A stretch of 64,000 nt of DNA from JACKIP01 sp963710165 (lineage in GTDB: Bacteria > Pseudomonadota > Alphaproteobacteria > Micavibrionales > Micavibrionaceae): positions 490,393 to 554,392 of the forward strand of contig CAVPYZ010000001.1 of assembly GCA_963710165.1 (NCBI GenBank). Direction: 5' to 3'. This document shows positions 55,621 to 64,000 of this stretch, in pieces. Numbering within the stretch: the stretch's first letter is position 1; every line of letters begins with the position of its first letter. The notes under the pieces were generated by a model that saw nothing but the letters and a program-made list of their open reading frames with translations, had not been told where the DNA came from and did no database searches. Position numbers and translations under genes: made by a program.

Positions 55621-56058
55621 GTGACACATAACGAAAATAAAGAGCTGAGCAAATTAATTGAGATTAACAAAGATGCATGTAAATTTTACAAAGAAGCTCA
55701 GGAAAAAGTAGAAATTGAACGAATAGAATATTGTTTCAGTGATTTAGAAGTCCTTCATAAAACCGTAGTTATAAATTTAGAAGATCACATGCATGCAGAT
55801 GGAAGTAAGCCAAGTGCGTTTCATAATGTTACAGATCAAAGCAAAAAGCTTTGGATGCATTTGTTGAATTATATCAATAATGATGTAGATAAAGTTTTAA
55901 TTGATAATTTGAAAAAAGCAGAGAATTGCTGTCTAAAATCTTTAAGAAAAGCACTAGAAAAAAGTGATATAAGAACAGAAACAAAAGAAGTTCTATGGCA
56001 AGAATTTTTTACCCTTCGTAAAAGTTTTGACTATATAGAAACATTAAAAGCAGTTTGA
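55621..56058 (+). CDS. DUF2383 ferritin-like four-helix protein
   Basis: A 145-residue all-helical protein beginning ELSKLIEINKDACKFYKEAQEKVEIERI and ending LRKALEKSDIRTETKEVLWQEFFTLRKSFDYIETLK, the pattern of DUF2383/PA2169-family ferritin-like bundles found in stress regulons. A GTG start is preceded by GGAG. The upstream EcfG-like promoter supports general stress control. Metal-binding residues are not obvious, so the biochemical role is open. The CheB/CheR protein gene follows 64 bases later. Confidence 0.75.
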   Translation: MTHNENKELSKLIEINKDACKFYKEAQEKVEIERIEYCFSDLEVLHKTVVINLEDHMHADGSKPSAFHNVTDQSKKLWMHLLNYINNDVDKVLIDNLKKAENCCLKSLRKALEKSDIRTETKEVLWQEFFTLRKSFDYIETLKAV

Positions 56059-56122
56059 TATAAAATTTCGACGCGTCTGTCTTTTCATTGTAATTCTTGC
56101 TTAAGACACATAAGGTAAGCGA

Positions 56123-59100
56123 ATGGCTGAGAAGAAAAATAAATTTCCGTCTTTAATTGTAGGTATAGGCGCTTCTGCTGGTGGTCTTGCCGCATTAAAA
56201 TCATTTGTGAAAAGCGTCCCAAGAAAAACTGAGATGGCTTATATTATCATTCAGCATTTGGATCCGTCACATGAAAGTATGCTGAGTGAAATCTTAGAAA
56301 AAGATAGCCCCATAAAAGTCAGCGAAGCAAAAAATAATGAAATAATTGATGCTGGTCATATATATGTGATTCCTCCTGATGCGCACTTAGAAGTATCAAA
56401 AAATAAAATAAAATTAACAAGACCACCGCAAGCACGCGGCGCACGTAAAACAATTGATTATTTTTTTCGTTCATTAGCTGCTGAATATGGTGATAAATGC
56501 GCCGGAATTGTCCTTTCAGGATCAGGAAGTGATGGAACAGCAGGTTTGCGCGCTATTCAAGCATCTGGCGGCCTAGCCATTGTTCAAGACCCCGACTCCG
56601 CCGAGCATGAGAGCATGCCGCTTAGTGCAATGGAAGCGAAAGTCGTTGATAAAGTTGTCGCCGTCGAAGAAATGCAAGATTTGCTAGACCAGTATGCTAG
56701 CAATCCTCTTTCAATAAGCGATCAAGATGATAGTTCTAATTCAACTGCTGACGAGAGTTTAGAGGAAATTTCATCAATTTTAAAAACGCACGAAGATTTT
56801 AATTTACGTCAGTACAAACCGACGACTGTGCAAAGACGAATCGCCAGAAGAATGGGACTTATCGGCTCAGACACTTACAAATCATATTTGGACGTCCTTC
56901 GCAAAAATCAAGATGAGCGCAAACTTTTGACTAGTGACTTAATGATCAATGTCACAGATTTTTTCCGAGACCCAGAAGCGTTTGAAATTCTAGAGAAAAA
57001 AGTCATTCCGTCCATCTTGGAACAGGTTAAACCAACTGAAGATATACGTGTCTGGATTCCTGGGTGCGCCACAGGGGAAGAAGCGTATTCTATTGCAATA
57101 TTGCTGTTGGAGTCTTTAGGAAAAAAACGACGTAGAAATCATATAAAGATTTTCGCAACTGATGTTGACGAACATGCAATTAGTATTGCCCGCAAAGGAC
57201 AATATCCGGAAAGTATTGCAGGCGAAATTCCCGAAAAATATTTACAAAAATATTTTATAAAGGCTGAAAATGCACCTCATTATAAAGTTCAAAACAAAGT
57301 ACGTGATCTGATCTCTTTTGCTGTCCAAAATATAGTATCAGACCCGCCCTTCAACCACATGCATCTGATTTCTTGTCGTAATTTGTTGATATATCTAAAA
57401 AAGGAAATGCAAGAAAAAGCGCTAAATTCGTTTTATTTTGCGCTTGAAGATGATGCTTATCTTTTTTTAGGCAGTTCCGAGACTTTAGGAAACAGAGGAG
57501 AGTGGTTCAAAACAATATCAAAGAAATGGCGCTTTTACAAAAAAATTGCAGGCAGCGATAGCAAAAAAGCACTTATGGGTTCGCTCCCCCCTATATATGA
57601 AGCAAGGTCCCCATTCAAAAAACGTAAGAATAAAGAAACATCAGAAGAAAGTAGAACATTATCACGCAGTGATAAAATGCGTCGGTCTATTTTAAATGCG
57701 TTTTTATCACCGACAGTCATTGTGAATGAAGAAGGTCAAATTCTCTATAATCATGGAGATTGGAAAAAATATATGTCGATCCCGACAGGAGAGCCAAGTC
57801 AGTTTATTACACAATTGGTCATTCCGTCTTTACGCTCACGCCTTAGAAGTGCTCTTTACAAAGTCAAGAAAGGTAAGGAACCTGTTACTTTTCGCGCGCC
57901 TGCAGATAATGATGATAAAGAAACATCGCAGCAATCATACGTAAGAGTAGAAATTTCTATGCTTCCAGATCAGGACTTTACTGATGGTGACGCAATGGGA
58001 ATTGTCTTTTTTGAAGAAGATGATTTGAGCCTTTCTCAAAAAGAAACAGTAACAGATATAGATGAACACGCCGCACGCAATAATCTGGAGCAAGAGCTTG
58101 TTGAAACAAAGCAAGAGTTGCAAAACACGATTGAAGAATTAGAAACAAGCAGTGAAGAGCTAAAAGCATCACATGAAGAATCGTTGTCAACAAATGAGGA
58201 ATTGCAGTCCGCAAATGAAGAACTAGAAGCTTCATCGGAAGAACTTCGCTCTCTCAATGAAGAATTATCAACAGTTAATGCTCAACTCAAAGAAAAAATC
58301 GGGCAATTGCAACAAGCACATGATGATGTCGAAAACTTTTTCGAAAGTACAGACCTACCGACTATCTTTTTAGATACGGATTTGAAAATTCAACGCTATA
58401 CACCCGCCGCCGAATTGTTATTAAAAGTTGGTCCATACGATGTTGAGCGGCCTATTTCAAATATTGGTCGGGATCTTATTGACGGGACGCTATGTGAGGA
58501 ATGTCAGCAAGTTTTAAAAACCTTCCAACCGGTCACAAAAGAAGTGAAAAGTTTGGATGACAGGTGGTTTATTCGGAAAGTCACGCCTTACCGAACAGAG
58601 GATTTGCGCGTTCAAGGCATCGTTCTTGTGTTCCAAGAAATCACAGAACTGAAAGAGCTGACGCAAAGAGCCGAGATAAGAGAATTGCAACAAGCTGCCG
58701 TTGCGAAACTAGGCTTGCTGGCTCTTAGTGATATTGACTTCCAAGGTCTGATGGATCAAACGGTCAGACAGGTTGCTCACGTTCTAAATGCAGAGTTTTG
58801 TAAAGTTTTACAATACCAACCGAAGGACGATAACTTTCTTTTAGCTTCTGGCATAGGGTGGCAGGAAAGTCTGGTTGGAAAAGCGACAGTTCCAAATGAT
58901 AAAACATCGCAGGGTGGTTATACGTTTTTATCTAAAGACGCTGTGATTGTTCAGGATTTGGATTCAGAAATGCGTTTTTCAGCGCCCGAGCTTCTGCAGG
59001 ATCATAATATTAAAAGCGGTATTAGCTGCCCGATTAATCACAGCAATCCATCTTTTGGTGTTTTAGGTGTTCATTCTAAAAGTAAACGTAAATTTACAAA

Positions 59101-59160
59101 AGAAGATGCTAATTTTATAACATCAATTGCCAACTTGTTATCTAGTGTGGAGGTGGAGGC
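56123..59160 (+). CDS. CheB-CheR-PAS-GAF sensor protein, 3' end lost at junction
   Basis: A multidomain signalling protein. CheB-type methylesterase (residues ~8-190) has Ser in GIGASAGGLAAL, His in IIQHLDPSHESM and Asp in LSGSGSDGTAGLRA. CheR-type methyltransferase (~215-465) has VWIPGCATGEEAYSIAI and HLISCRNLLIYL. A strong coiled coil (~655-735, repeated SSEEL/NEEL units), a PAS domain (ENFFESTDLPTIFLDTDL) and a GAF domain follow. Around residue 1006 (ITSIANLLSS) the sequence turns into non-homologous residues (VEVEAAVPFLYRLLY) and ends at 59233. Relatives continue into a histidine kinase, so the natural C-terminus is missing. Confidence 0.88.
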
Positions 59161-59165
59161 GGCAG
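59142..59165. other. Probable chimeric junction between two genomes
   Basis: Left of here the frame is a proteobacterial GAF domain; right of here the minus strand is a proline-codon run ending a Bacteroidetes M56 protein. Both genes lose their normal end at the same short G-rich stretch (GTGGAGGTGGAGGCGG). The M56 stop codon (59142-59144) appears to come from the left-hand sequence. Confidence 0.75.
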
Positions 59166-61082
59166 TACCTTTCCTTTATCGTCTGTTATATAGCCGTCTC
59201 GGTTATAGTAGGTTTTTTTATTATTTGAAATAATATAGTAATGGGTCTCGCCATTTTCTAATAATTTGTATCCAGATTCAACGCCTACGGGAGTTTCCTC
59301 TATTATCTGATGTAGCGTTTTTATTTTTCCACTTTTAGATGACGACGGCTCTGAAGGCGGTGGCGGTGGCGGTGGCGGTGGTATTTGTGGGAAAGCTTCG
59401 GCTAATTTTTTCTGCTCTTCAGTCATTATATCGTAAATAGCCAGATATTTATTTAATTCATTTAGTCTGATTATTTTATTTTCGCTTTTGTTTAATCGTT
59501 TGGCCCAAGCGTTGAAATCTGATATTTGTTTTTCTGTTGCTATTTGTTGAGCTGAACTTTCATTGGAAACCATATTTTTAAAATACTGATTTACAGTTTC
59601 TGGATGGCCTTGTAATTTGATTAAGAAGTAATTGGTTTTTCTGAATTCAGCATCTAATCTATTTAGGAAGTCCTGTGAACAATTTTTGATCTCTAAATCA
59701 ATCTCTGTATTTTTAAAGTCATTTCGTTTCCAATCTTTTGTGTAAGCATTGAAATCATTTTTATAGGTATCCAACTTTGAGGCATTCTGATTGATAGTCA
59801 ATTTATCATTAACGGCGCGAATACTTATTACTTTACCTTCATAAGCTATTTTTCTTCTTTCTTTAATTTCAAGGGTATCTACAATACCAAACTGATTAAA
59901 GGCCTGTTTTTTATTCTCTGCCAATGAAAATCTCAAGTTGTTCCAAATAGTTCCCTTTAGTCCTTTAAGCGTTATTTCAGATCCTATTTGTGATACTGAA
60001 AATGTAAAAATATCTGTTTGGAGTGTATTACCTTCAGAAAAGCCAAAGTCATTTATGATTTGAGCTTTTCCTTCACGTTCAATTTCTATTTGGCTCCATC
60101 TGCAGCCACTTTCACATTTAAGTTCTATGGTGTTTCCTTTGATTTCGGCAGTCACTAAAAACAGATTTTCATCTGTGTTTTTCTCAACGTACTCCCTTTC
60201 GGCAAAGCTGTAAAAGAGAAGTGCGATTAATGGCAGAATGAATAGGGTCATTAGCCATGTTTTTGATTTTGAAGTGCGTGTTTTCATAACTGTAAATCGT
60301 TTTTTGATCACGTCTTTGGCATGACGGGTGGATGAATAATAAATTGCATTTGCCATCCCGATATCTATCGGGATTGATTTGGCGGCATTTGATGAGAATG
60401 CCAATAATAAGTGTTGATAGGTTGATGGCTGTGTCCCAGTCTGTAAAACAGCATGGTCTGCCAAAAATTCATGATTAAGTTTAATATCCCGCTTTAATAA
60501 ATAAATAAGCGGATTGAACCAGAATGCGATCTGTAGCAATTCAATAATAAGCACGTCAATGCTATGTTGCTGTCTAGCGTGCGTCTGCTCGTGTATTAAA
60601 ATTTCCGCAGGAATCGTGTTGGCTTCAAATTGGTGCTTATTTAAGAAGATGTAGCTGAAAAAGGTATGAGGCATCGATAAATTAGCGACCAAAACATGGA
60701 TAAAGGACTGTGAGAGATGGTGTGGGTGTTTCCTTATTCTGTTGATAATCTTATAAAGATTAAAGCAAAATTTTAGAAGAAAGATGATAATGCCAATCGC
60801 ATATATACTCCATAGAATAATTGGGAGGTAATCGATTTCTACTTTTGCGGAAGCTTCAGCAGCTTCATTAACAGTAATGGTTTCTGTCATTTCAAAGCTG
60901 GTGGTTGCAAGGGTTTCTACATACTCTTTGAAGGTAAGAGCAGGAATAGCGAGCGCCAAAACTAAACTGCCCAATAAGAAAAAACGTTTAAATTTATGGA
61001 GACTAGAACGCTCTAAGCATATTTTATAGAATGCCATAAATATGGCGAGACAGGCACTAAATTTTAGGAGGTAGATAAACAT
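59142..61082 (-). CDS. M56-family BlaR1/MecR1-like membrane peptidase (C-terminus probably altered by junction)
   Basis: A 646-residue Bacteroidetes-type M56 protein. N-terminal helices (residues ~1-20, 35-50, 85-110) and the zinc motif HEQTHARQ (H164, E165, H168) in a cytoplasmic loop are clear, followed by HEFLADHAVL with the third ligand region and a helix near 280. The C-terminal extracytoplasmic half has no beta-lactam-binding domain; it contains a nine-proline run and a repeat-like tail (GYKLLENGETHYYIISNNKKTYYNRDGYITDDKGKVL) ending PPPPPH. The family transduces a signal by cleaving the BlaI repressor encoded just upstream. The stop is probably artificial. Confidence 0.85.
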   Translation of the reverse strand: MFIYLLKFSACLAIFMAFYKICLERSSLHKFKRFFLLGSLVLALAIPALTFKEYVETLATTSFEMTETITVNEAAEASAKVEIDYLPIILWSIYAIGIIIFLLKFCFNLYKIINRIRKHPHHLSQSFIHVLVANLSMPHTFFSYIFLNKHQFEANTIPAEILIHEQTHARQQHSIDVLIIELLQIAFWFNPLIYLLKRDIKLNHEFLADHAVLQTGTQPSTYQHLLLAFSSNAAKSIPIDIGMANAIYYSSTRHAKDVIKKRFTVMKTRTSKSKTWLMTLFILPLIALLFYSFAEREYVEKNTDENLFLVTAEIKGNTIELKCESGCRWSQIEIEREGKAQIINDFGFSEGNTLQTDIFTFSVSQIGSEITLKGLKGTIWNNLRFSLAENKKQAFNQFGIVDTLEIKERRKIAYEGKVISIRAVNDKLTINQNASKLDTYKNDFNAYTKDWKRNDFKNTEIDLEIKNCSQDFLNRLDAEFRKTNYFLIKLQGHPETVNQYFKNMVSNESSAQQIATEKQISDFNAWAKRLNKSENKIIRLNELNKYLAIYDIMTEEQKKLAEAFPQIPPPPPPPPPSEPSSSKSGKIKTLHQIIEETPVGVESGYKLLENGETHYYIISNNKKTYYNRDGYITDDKGKVLPPPPPH

Positions 61083-61084
61083 GA

Positions 61085-61450
61085 CTACTTATTTTTTATC
61101 TCTTGATCAATTAACGTTTTCAAATCTTCCAATTCGGCTTTTGTCAGGTCGGTTTCCTGTGTAAAAAAAGAAGCAAATTGACTCGCACTATCATTAAAGA
61201 ATGTTTTGATAAGCGTATTAACATGCTTGGAGAAATAATCTTTCTTTTTAACTAAGGGATAATATTCACGAGATTTTCCGAAAAGTGTATAGGCTACATA
61301 TCCCTTATTGATCATTCGTTTTAATAAGGTCGCGACGGTGGTTGTTGCCGGTTTTGGTTCGGGATAAGCCATGAGTAAATCTTTCATAAAGGCTTTTTCC
61401 CGTTTCCAGAGGTATTGCATAAGTTGTTCTTCGGAATTTGATAGTTGCAT
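61085..61450 (-). CDS. blaI: BlaI/MecI-type transcriptional repressor
   Basis: A 121-residue winged-helix repressor: LSNSEEQLMQYLWKREKAFMKDLLMAYPEPKPATTTVATLLKRMINKGYVAYTLFGKSREYYPLVKKKDY, the Penicillinase_R domain, with a dimerising C-terminal helix region. In Bacteroidetes these pairs often regulate envelope stress or TonB-linked genes rather than beta-lactamase. It is 2 bases upstream of the M56 gene (same operon), and a BlaI-type operator overlaps its promoter, implying autoregulation. Confidence 0.92.
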   Translation of the reverse strand: MQLSNSEEQLMQYLWKREKAFMKDLLMAYPEPKPATTTVATLLKRMINKGYVAYTLFGKSREYYPLVKKKDYFSKHVNTLIKTFFNDSASQFASFFTQETDLTKAELEDLKTLIDQEIKNK

Positions 61451-61474
61451 TGCTCTACGTTTTTAGAATGTACT

Positions 61475-61486
61475 CTACAAATGTAG
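61475..61486 (-). promoter_or_regulatory. BlaI/MecI-type operator
   Basis: CTACAAATGTAG is a near-perfect inverted repeat with the TACA/TGTA half-sites of known BlaI/MecI operators. It overlaps the -7 element of the blaI promoter and lies 25 bases upstream of the blaI start. Confidence 0.7.
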
Positions 61487-61509
61487 AATAAAAAATGGTT
61501 TGAAGCAAA
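61478..61509 (-). promoter_or_regulatory. Bacteroidetes-type promoter of blaI
   Basis: On the minus strand TTTG (61509-61506) is followed after 20 bases by TACATTTG (61485-61478), matching the Bacteroidetes TTTG / TAnnTTTG promoter. This promoter form is absent from Proteobacteria and supports a different origin for this end of the window. Confidence 0.65.
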
Positions 61510-61572
61510 TATTCCATAATTATGTTTCATTATTTCTACAAGCGAGATAATAATTTTTTTTAACCTACAAAA

Positions 61573-61603
61573 TTTGTTTTTTAATCGTTAAAATGTACCT
61601 TTG
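61573..61603 (+). promoter_or_regulatory. Bacteroidetes-type promoter
   Basis: TTTG (61573-61576), 19 bases, TACCTTTG (61596-61603): an exact match to the Bacteroidetes -33/-7 consensus. It places the transcript start about 30 bases before ATG 61640 and argues against the in-frame TTG at 61601 as start codon. Confidence 0.75.
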
Positions 61604-61639
61604 AACCCTATATATGCTCAATCCCCAAATCTTTTTAAA

Positions 61640-62416
61640 ATGAAATATTCAATATTTATTTGTTTTTTTACGCTGTTTAGCGCTGTATTAAATTCTCAAG
61701 TTGGCATTAATACTGAGAGCCCGCTTCCAGCAACATCTCTGCAAATAGACGGCTCTGATTCTGGCGTTTTGATTAACCGAGTGTCAATGGATGGCACGAA
61801 CGATGATACTTTAGGATCGACTACTCTAGATAGTAGTTACGAAGGATTAATGGTTTACAACACAAATTCAACTAGTGATGTCCAACCTGGCTTTTACTTC
61901 TGGGACGGATTTGAATGGGCTAAAATAACTAGTTCTAAATCTAGTAGCGATTATACAGGCTGGGCTGATTATGCAGACACGCAATTTACTTCAGCAGCTC
62001 CAGGAAATGTTGCTGCTAACACATTGTACTTTATGCCAAACAATGCAGGAAATACCGTAGATTCTCAAAAACCAATTGACATTAATACGTTTTATGACAC
62101 CGCAAACCAGACGATTACAGGAAGAAATGGTGATGGACTTAATGTAACTATAGAATTTAAATTACGACCGACAACGAATAATGATACACGAGTTACCTTA
62201 GGTATTGATATAGGAGGCACTGTTGGTGAAATATATACACGGGACTTCGTGCTTACTCGGGGACAGAATCAAGAGCATTATTATTTAAGCTCATTTAACG
62301 CTTATACTTTAGGGACTTGGGAAACTAATGGTGGTAGGGTTCTTATTAGATCGACGCACGCAGTTCAGGTTTACGATATAAGATACGTACTGACAAGAAC
62401 GCATAAAGCTAGATAA
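61640..62416 (+). CDS. Secreted Flavobacteria-type protein of unknown function
   Basis: A 258-residue protein with a signal peptide (KYSIFICFFTLFSAVLNS) and the mature start QVGINTESPLPATSLQIDG, a hallmark of Flavobacteriia surface or secreted proteins. It is beta-rich (YEGLMVYNTNSTSDVQPGFYFWDGFEWAKI) with a C-terminal jelly-roll-like half (TVGEIYTRDFVLTRGQNQEHYYLSSFNAYTLGTWETNGGRVLI) that could bind carbohydrate or assemble on the surface. No C-terminal sorting domain recognised. Start chosen from the promoter position. Confidence 0.75.
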   Translation: MKYSIFICFFTLFSAVLNSQVGINTESPLPATSLQIDGSDSGVLINRVSMDGTNDDTLGSTTLDSSYEGLMVYNTNSTSDVQPGFYFWDGFEWAKITSSKSSSDYTGWADYADTQFTSAAPGNVAANTLYFMPNNAGNTVDSQKPIDINTFYDTANQTITGRNGDGLNVTIEFKLRPTTNNDTRVTLGIDIGGTVGEIYTRDFVLTRGQNQEHYYLSSFNAYTLGTWETNGGRVLIRSTHAVQVYDIRYVLTRTHKAR

Positions 62417-62428
62417 GTTCTCAAATTT

Positions 62429-63820
62429 TTATTTCCCGTATAAGTTGGTAAAATATTTATAGAATAAAGGAATGGTTTCAATTCCCTTTAAATAATTCCA
62501 GACACCAAAATGCTCGTTTGGAGAATGTATGGCATCGCTATCTAGCCCGAAGCCCATTAATATGGTCTTACTATGGAGTTGTTCCTCAAAAAGTGAGACA
62601 ATGGGAATACTGCCGCCGCTTCTCTGAGGGATTGGAGTTTTTCCAAAACTTTCCTCATATGCTTTCGATGCCGCTTGATACCCAAGACTATCTATGGGGG
62701 TGACGTATCCTTGTCCGCCGTGGTGCGGATTGACTTTTACTTTAACTCCTTTTGGTGCAATATTTTCAAAGTGTACTTTAAAAAGTTTGGTGATTTCATG
62801 CCAATCTTGGTTGGGTACGAGGCGCATTGATATTTTTGCATGCGCCTTACTGGGGATGACAGTTTTTGCACCTTTGCCGATGTAGCCGCCCCAGATCCCA
62901 TTGACATCAAGCGTAGGTCTTATGGAATTACGTTCATTGGTAGTGTAACCTTTCTCGCCATAAACAGCTTTGATATCTAAGGATTTTTTATAGTTTTCCA
63001 GATTAAAAGGCGCTTTTGCCATTTGTGCACGTTCTTCGAGGGATAGTTCTTCAACCTTATCATAAAACCCAGGAATTGTAATATGATTGTTTTCATCGTG
63101 TAGAGAGGCAATCATTTTTGCAAGTATATTGATAGGATTCGCAACCGCACCACCGTAAAGTCCTGAATGTAAATCACGGTTTGGACCAGTCACCTCTACC
63201 TCCACATAGCTCATTCCCCGAAGGCCAGTAGTTATTGAAGGGACATCTTTGGCAATCATACCGGTATCTGAAATCAAGATGACATCATTTTTCAATTTAT
63301 CCATATTGTTTTTGACGAAAGTTGAGAGATTAACGCTACCAACCTCTTCCTCGCCCTCAATCATAAACTTGACATTACAGGGCAGTTGATTGGTTTTGGT
63401 CATCAGTTCCATAGCCTTAACATGCATATACATTTGTCCTTTATCATCACAAGCACCACGGGCAAAGATGGCGCCTTCGGGATGGATGTCTGTTTTTTTG
63501 ATGACGGGTTCAAAAGGTGGCGAATGCCAAAGCTCAACGGGATCTGCCGGTTGAACATCGTAATGCCCGTACACCAAAATGGTGGGGAGTTTTTTATCAA
63601 TTATTTTTTCGCCGTAAACGATTGGAAATCTGTCAGTTTTGCAGATTTCGACATGATCACAGCCTGCTTTTTCAAGACTTTCCTTAATAACATCTGCCGC
63701 TTTGAAAACATGGTTCTTAAAAGTTGGATCGGCACTTACAGAAGGGATTTTAAGAAGTTCTATTAGTTCAGAAAGGAAACGGTTTTTATGTTTAAGTATA
63801 TATGGTTTGATATCTTGCAT
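62429..63820 (-). CDS. M20 family dipeptidase
   Basis: A 463-residue zinc dipeptidase of the carnosinase-like M20 group. Metal ligands and catalytic residues are visible: His and Asp in VYGHYDVQPADP, Asp in RGACDDKGQMYMH, Glu-Glu in FMIEGEEEVGS, Asp in LISDTGMIAKD, and a C-terminal His in LDSDAIHSPNEHFG. The dimerisation insert (DLHSGLYGGAVANPINIL) is present. The frame opens at 63841; the Met at 63820 (MQDIKPYILKHKNRF) fits family starts. It is convergent with the secreted protein gene. Confidence 0.92.
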   Translation of the reverse strand: MQDIKPYILKHKNRFLSELIELLKIPSVSADPTFKNHVFKAADVIKESLEKAGCDHVEICKTDRFPIVYGEKIIDKKLPTILVYGHYDVQPADPVELWHSPPFEPVIKKTDIHPEGAIFARGACDDKGQMYMHVKAMELMTKTNQLPCNVKFMIEGEEEVGSVNLSTFVKNNMDKLKNDVILISDTGMIAKDVPSITTGLRGMSYVEVEVTGPNRDLHSGLYGGAVANPINILAKMIASLHDENNHITIPGFYDKVEELSLEERAQMAKAPFNLENYKKSLDIKAVYGEKGYTTNERNSIRPTLDVNGIWGGYIGKGAKTVIPSKAHAKISMRLVPNQDWHEITKLFKVHFENIAPKGVKVKVNPHHGGQGYVTPIDSLGYQAASKAYEESFGKTPIPQRSGGSIPIVSLFEEQLHSKTILMGFGLDSDAIHSPNEHFGVWNYLKGIETIPLFYKYFTNLYGK

Positions 63821-63886
63821 TAAAAATTTTTTTAAGATCACTTCAAAAATACAAAATGTGATACTATATTTTTGCCTTTAATGGTA

Positions 63887-63916
63887 TTTGATTATTCAAA
63901 CTAATGTTTATATTTG
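63887..63916 (+). promoter_or_regulatory. Bacteroidetes-type promoter of tRNA-Leu
   Basis: TTTG (63887-63890), 18 bases, TATATTTG (63909-63916), 48 bases before the tRNA. A 7-bp inverted repeat (GCACCCC / GGGGTGC, 63916-63948) lies in the leader. Confidence 0.6.
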
Positions 63917-63964
63917 CACCCCAACGAAGAAAAAGGAGTACGGGGTGCTCAGCAACAAATTTAT

Positions 63965-64000
63965 GCGGGCGTGGTGGAATTGGTAGACACGCTAGACTTA
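63965..64000 (+). tRNA. tRNA-Leu, 5' part (cut by window end)
   Basis: The 5' half of a class II tRNA: acceptor GCGGGCG, TG, D-arm GTGGAATTGGTAGACAC, and the start of the anticodon arm GCTAGACTTA, whose loop begins CTTA. The GGTGGAATTGGTAGACACGC D-arm is characteristic of tRNA-Leu; the anticodon starts with TA, so TAA or TAG. Confidence 0.85.

Noticed and set aside
59142..64000. Recent horizontal transfer from Bacteroidetes into the alphaproteobacterium
   Set aside because: Both border genes are truncated at the same point, no mobile element is present, and native promoters and a tRNA come along; an assembly chimera fits better.
1..64000. CRISPR array or insertion sequence
   Set aside because: No regularly spaced repeats and no transposase gene or IS-type terminal repeats were found; the only recombinases are the two tyrosine enzymes in the island.

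Overview
The first ~59.1 kb looks like the chromosome of an alphaproteobacterium of moderate, somewhat A+T-leaning composition. The evidence is gene order as well as gene content: pdhC(E2)-lpdA-lipA-ratA with convergent cinA-pgpA-ispDF, divergent ntrY-ntrX-trkA-hfq, and the reverse-strand cluster miaB-phoH-ybeY-corC-lnt-xre-metK-trmB are arrangements characteristic of Alphaproteobacteria. A fused IspDF, an NDUFS4-type complex I subunit, a sigma/DUF1109 pair and a match to the alphaproteobacterial EcfG stress promoter agree. The last ~4.9 kb (from about 59,142) looks like a Bacteroidetes/Flavobacteriia genome: an M56/BlaI pair, a secreted protein with a QVGINTESP start, an M20 dipeptidase, a tRNA-Leu, and promoters of the TTTG / TAnnTTTG type. 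The two parts meet inside two broken reading frames, so the window is most likely a chimeric contig.

Layout. 1-4.4 kb: lipoate-dependent dehydrogenase genes and lipoyl synthase, with small accessory genes. 4.3-6.5 kb (-): cinA, pgpA, ispDF. 6.6-12.1 kb (+): ntrYX, trkA, hfq. 12.1-21.4 kb (-): the trmB to miaB housekeeping cluster. 21.4-34.4 kb (+): 2-hydroxyacid dehydrogenase, AGCS symporter, a ~1200-residue membrane-anchored coiled-coil protein, HAD phosphatase, ABC exporter, hydrolase, CBS protein, ArsB/NhaD-type permease, DUF192 lipoprotein. 34.4-36.8 kb: tRNA-Pro, sigma factor plus DUF1109 anti-sigma, NDUFS4-like, tRNA-Arg. 36.74-44.97 kb: an integrated island in tRNA-Arg. 45-59.1 kb: signalling genes (receiver, hybrid kinase, BLUF), an RND efflux operon, and an EcfG-type promoter ahead of a DUF2383 gene and a CheB-CheR-PAS-GAF protein cut off by the junction.

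The island is the most interesting biology. It is bounded by a 21-bp copy of the tRNA-Arg 3' end and a near-identical copy on the right with one base missing. A 17-bp direct repeat lies just inside each end. It carries a P4-type integrase, a 240-residue protein whose last residues closely imitate the C-terminal tip of SSB, an AlpA-like regulator, an HTH/zinc-ribbon protein overlapping a second tyrosine recombinase, and a single-chain type IIG restriction-modification enzyme.

Quality caution: five genes between 6 and 27 kb (ispDF, ntrY three times, lnt, ybeY, the coiled-coil gene) carry frameshifts, and every one of the seven is explained by one extra base. Because ispD and lnt are normally essential and ybeY is close to it, and all shifts have the same sign, I read these as probable single-base insertion errors and annotate the genes at full span.
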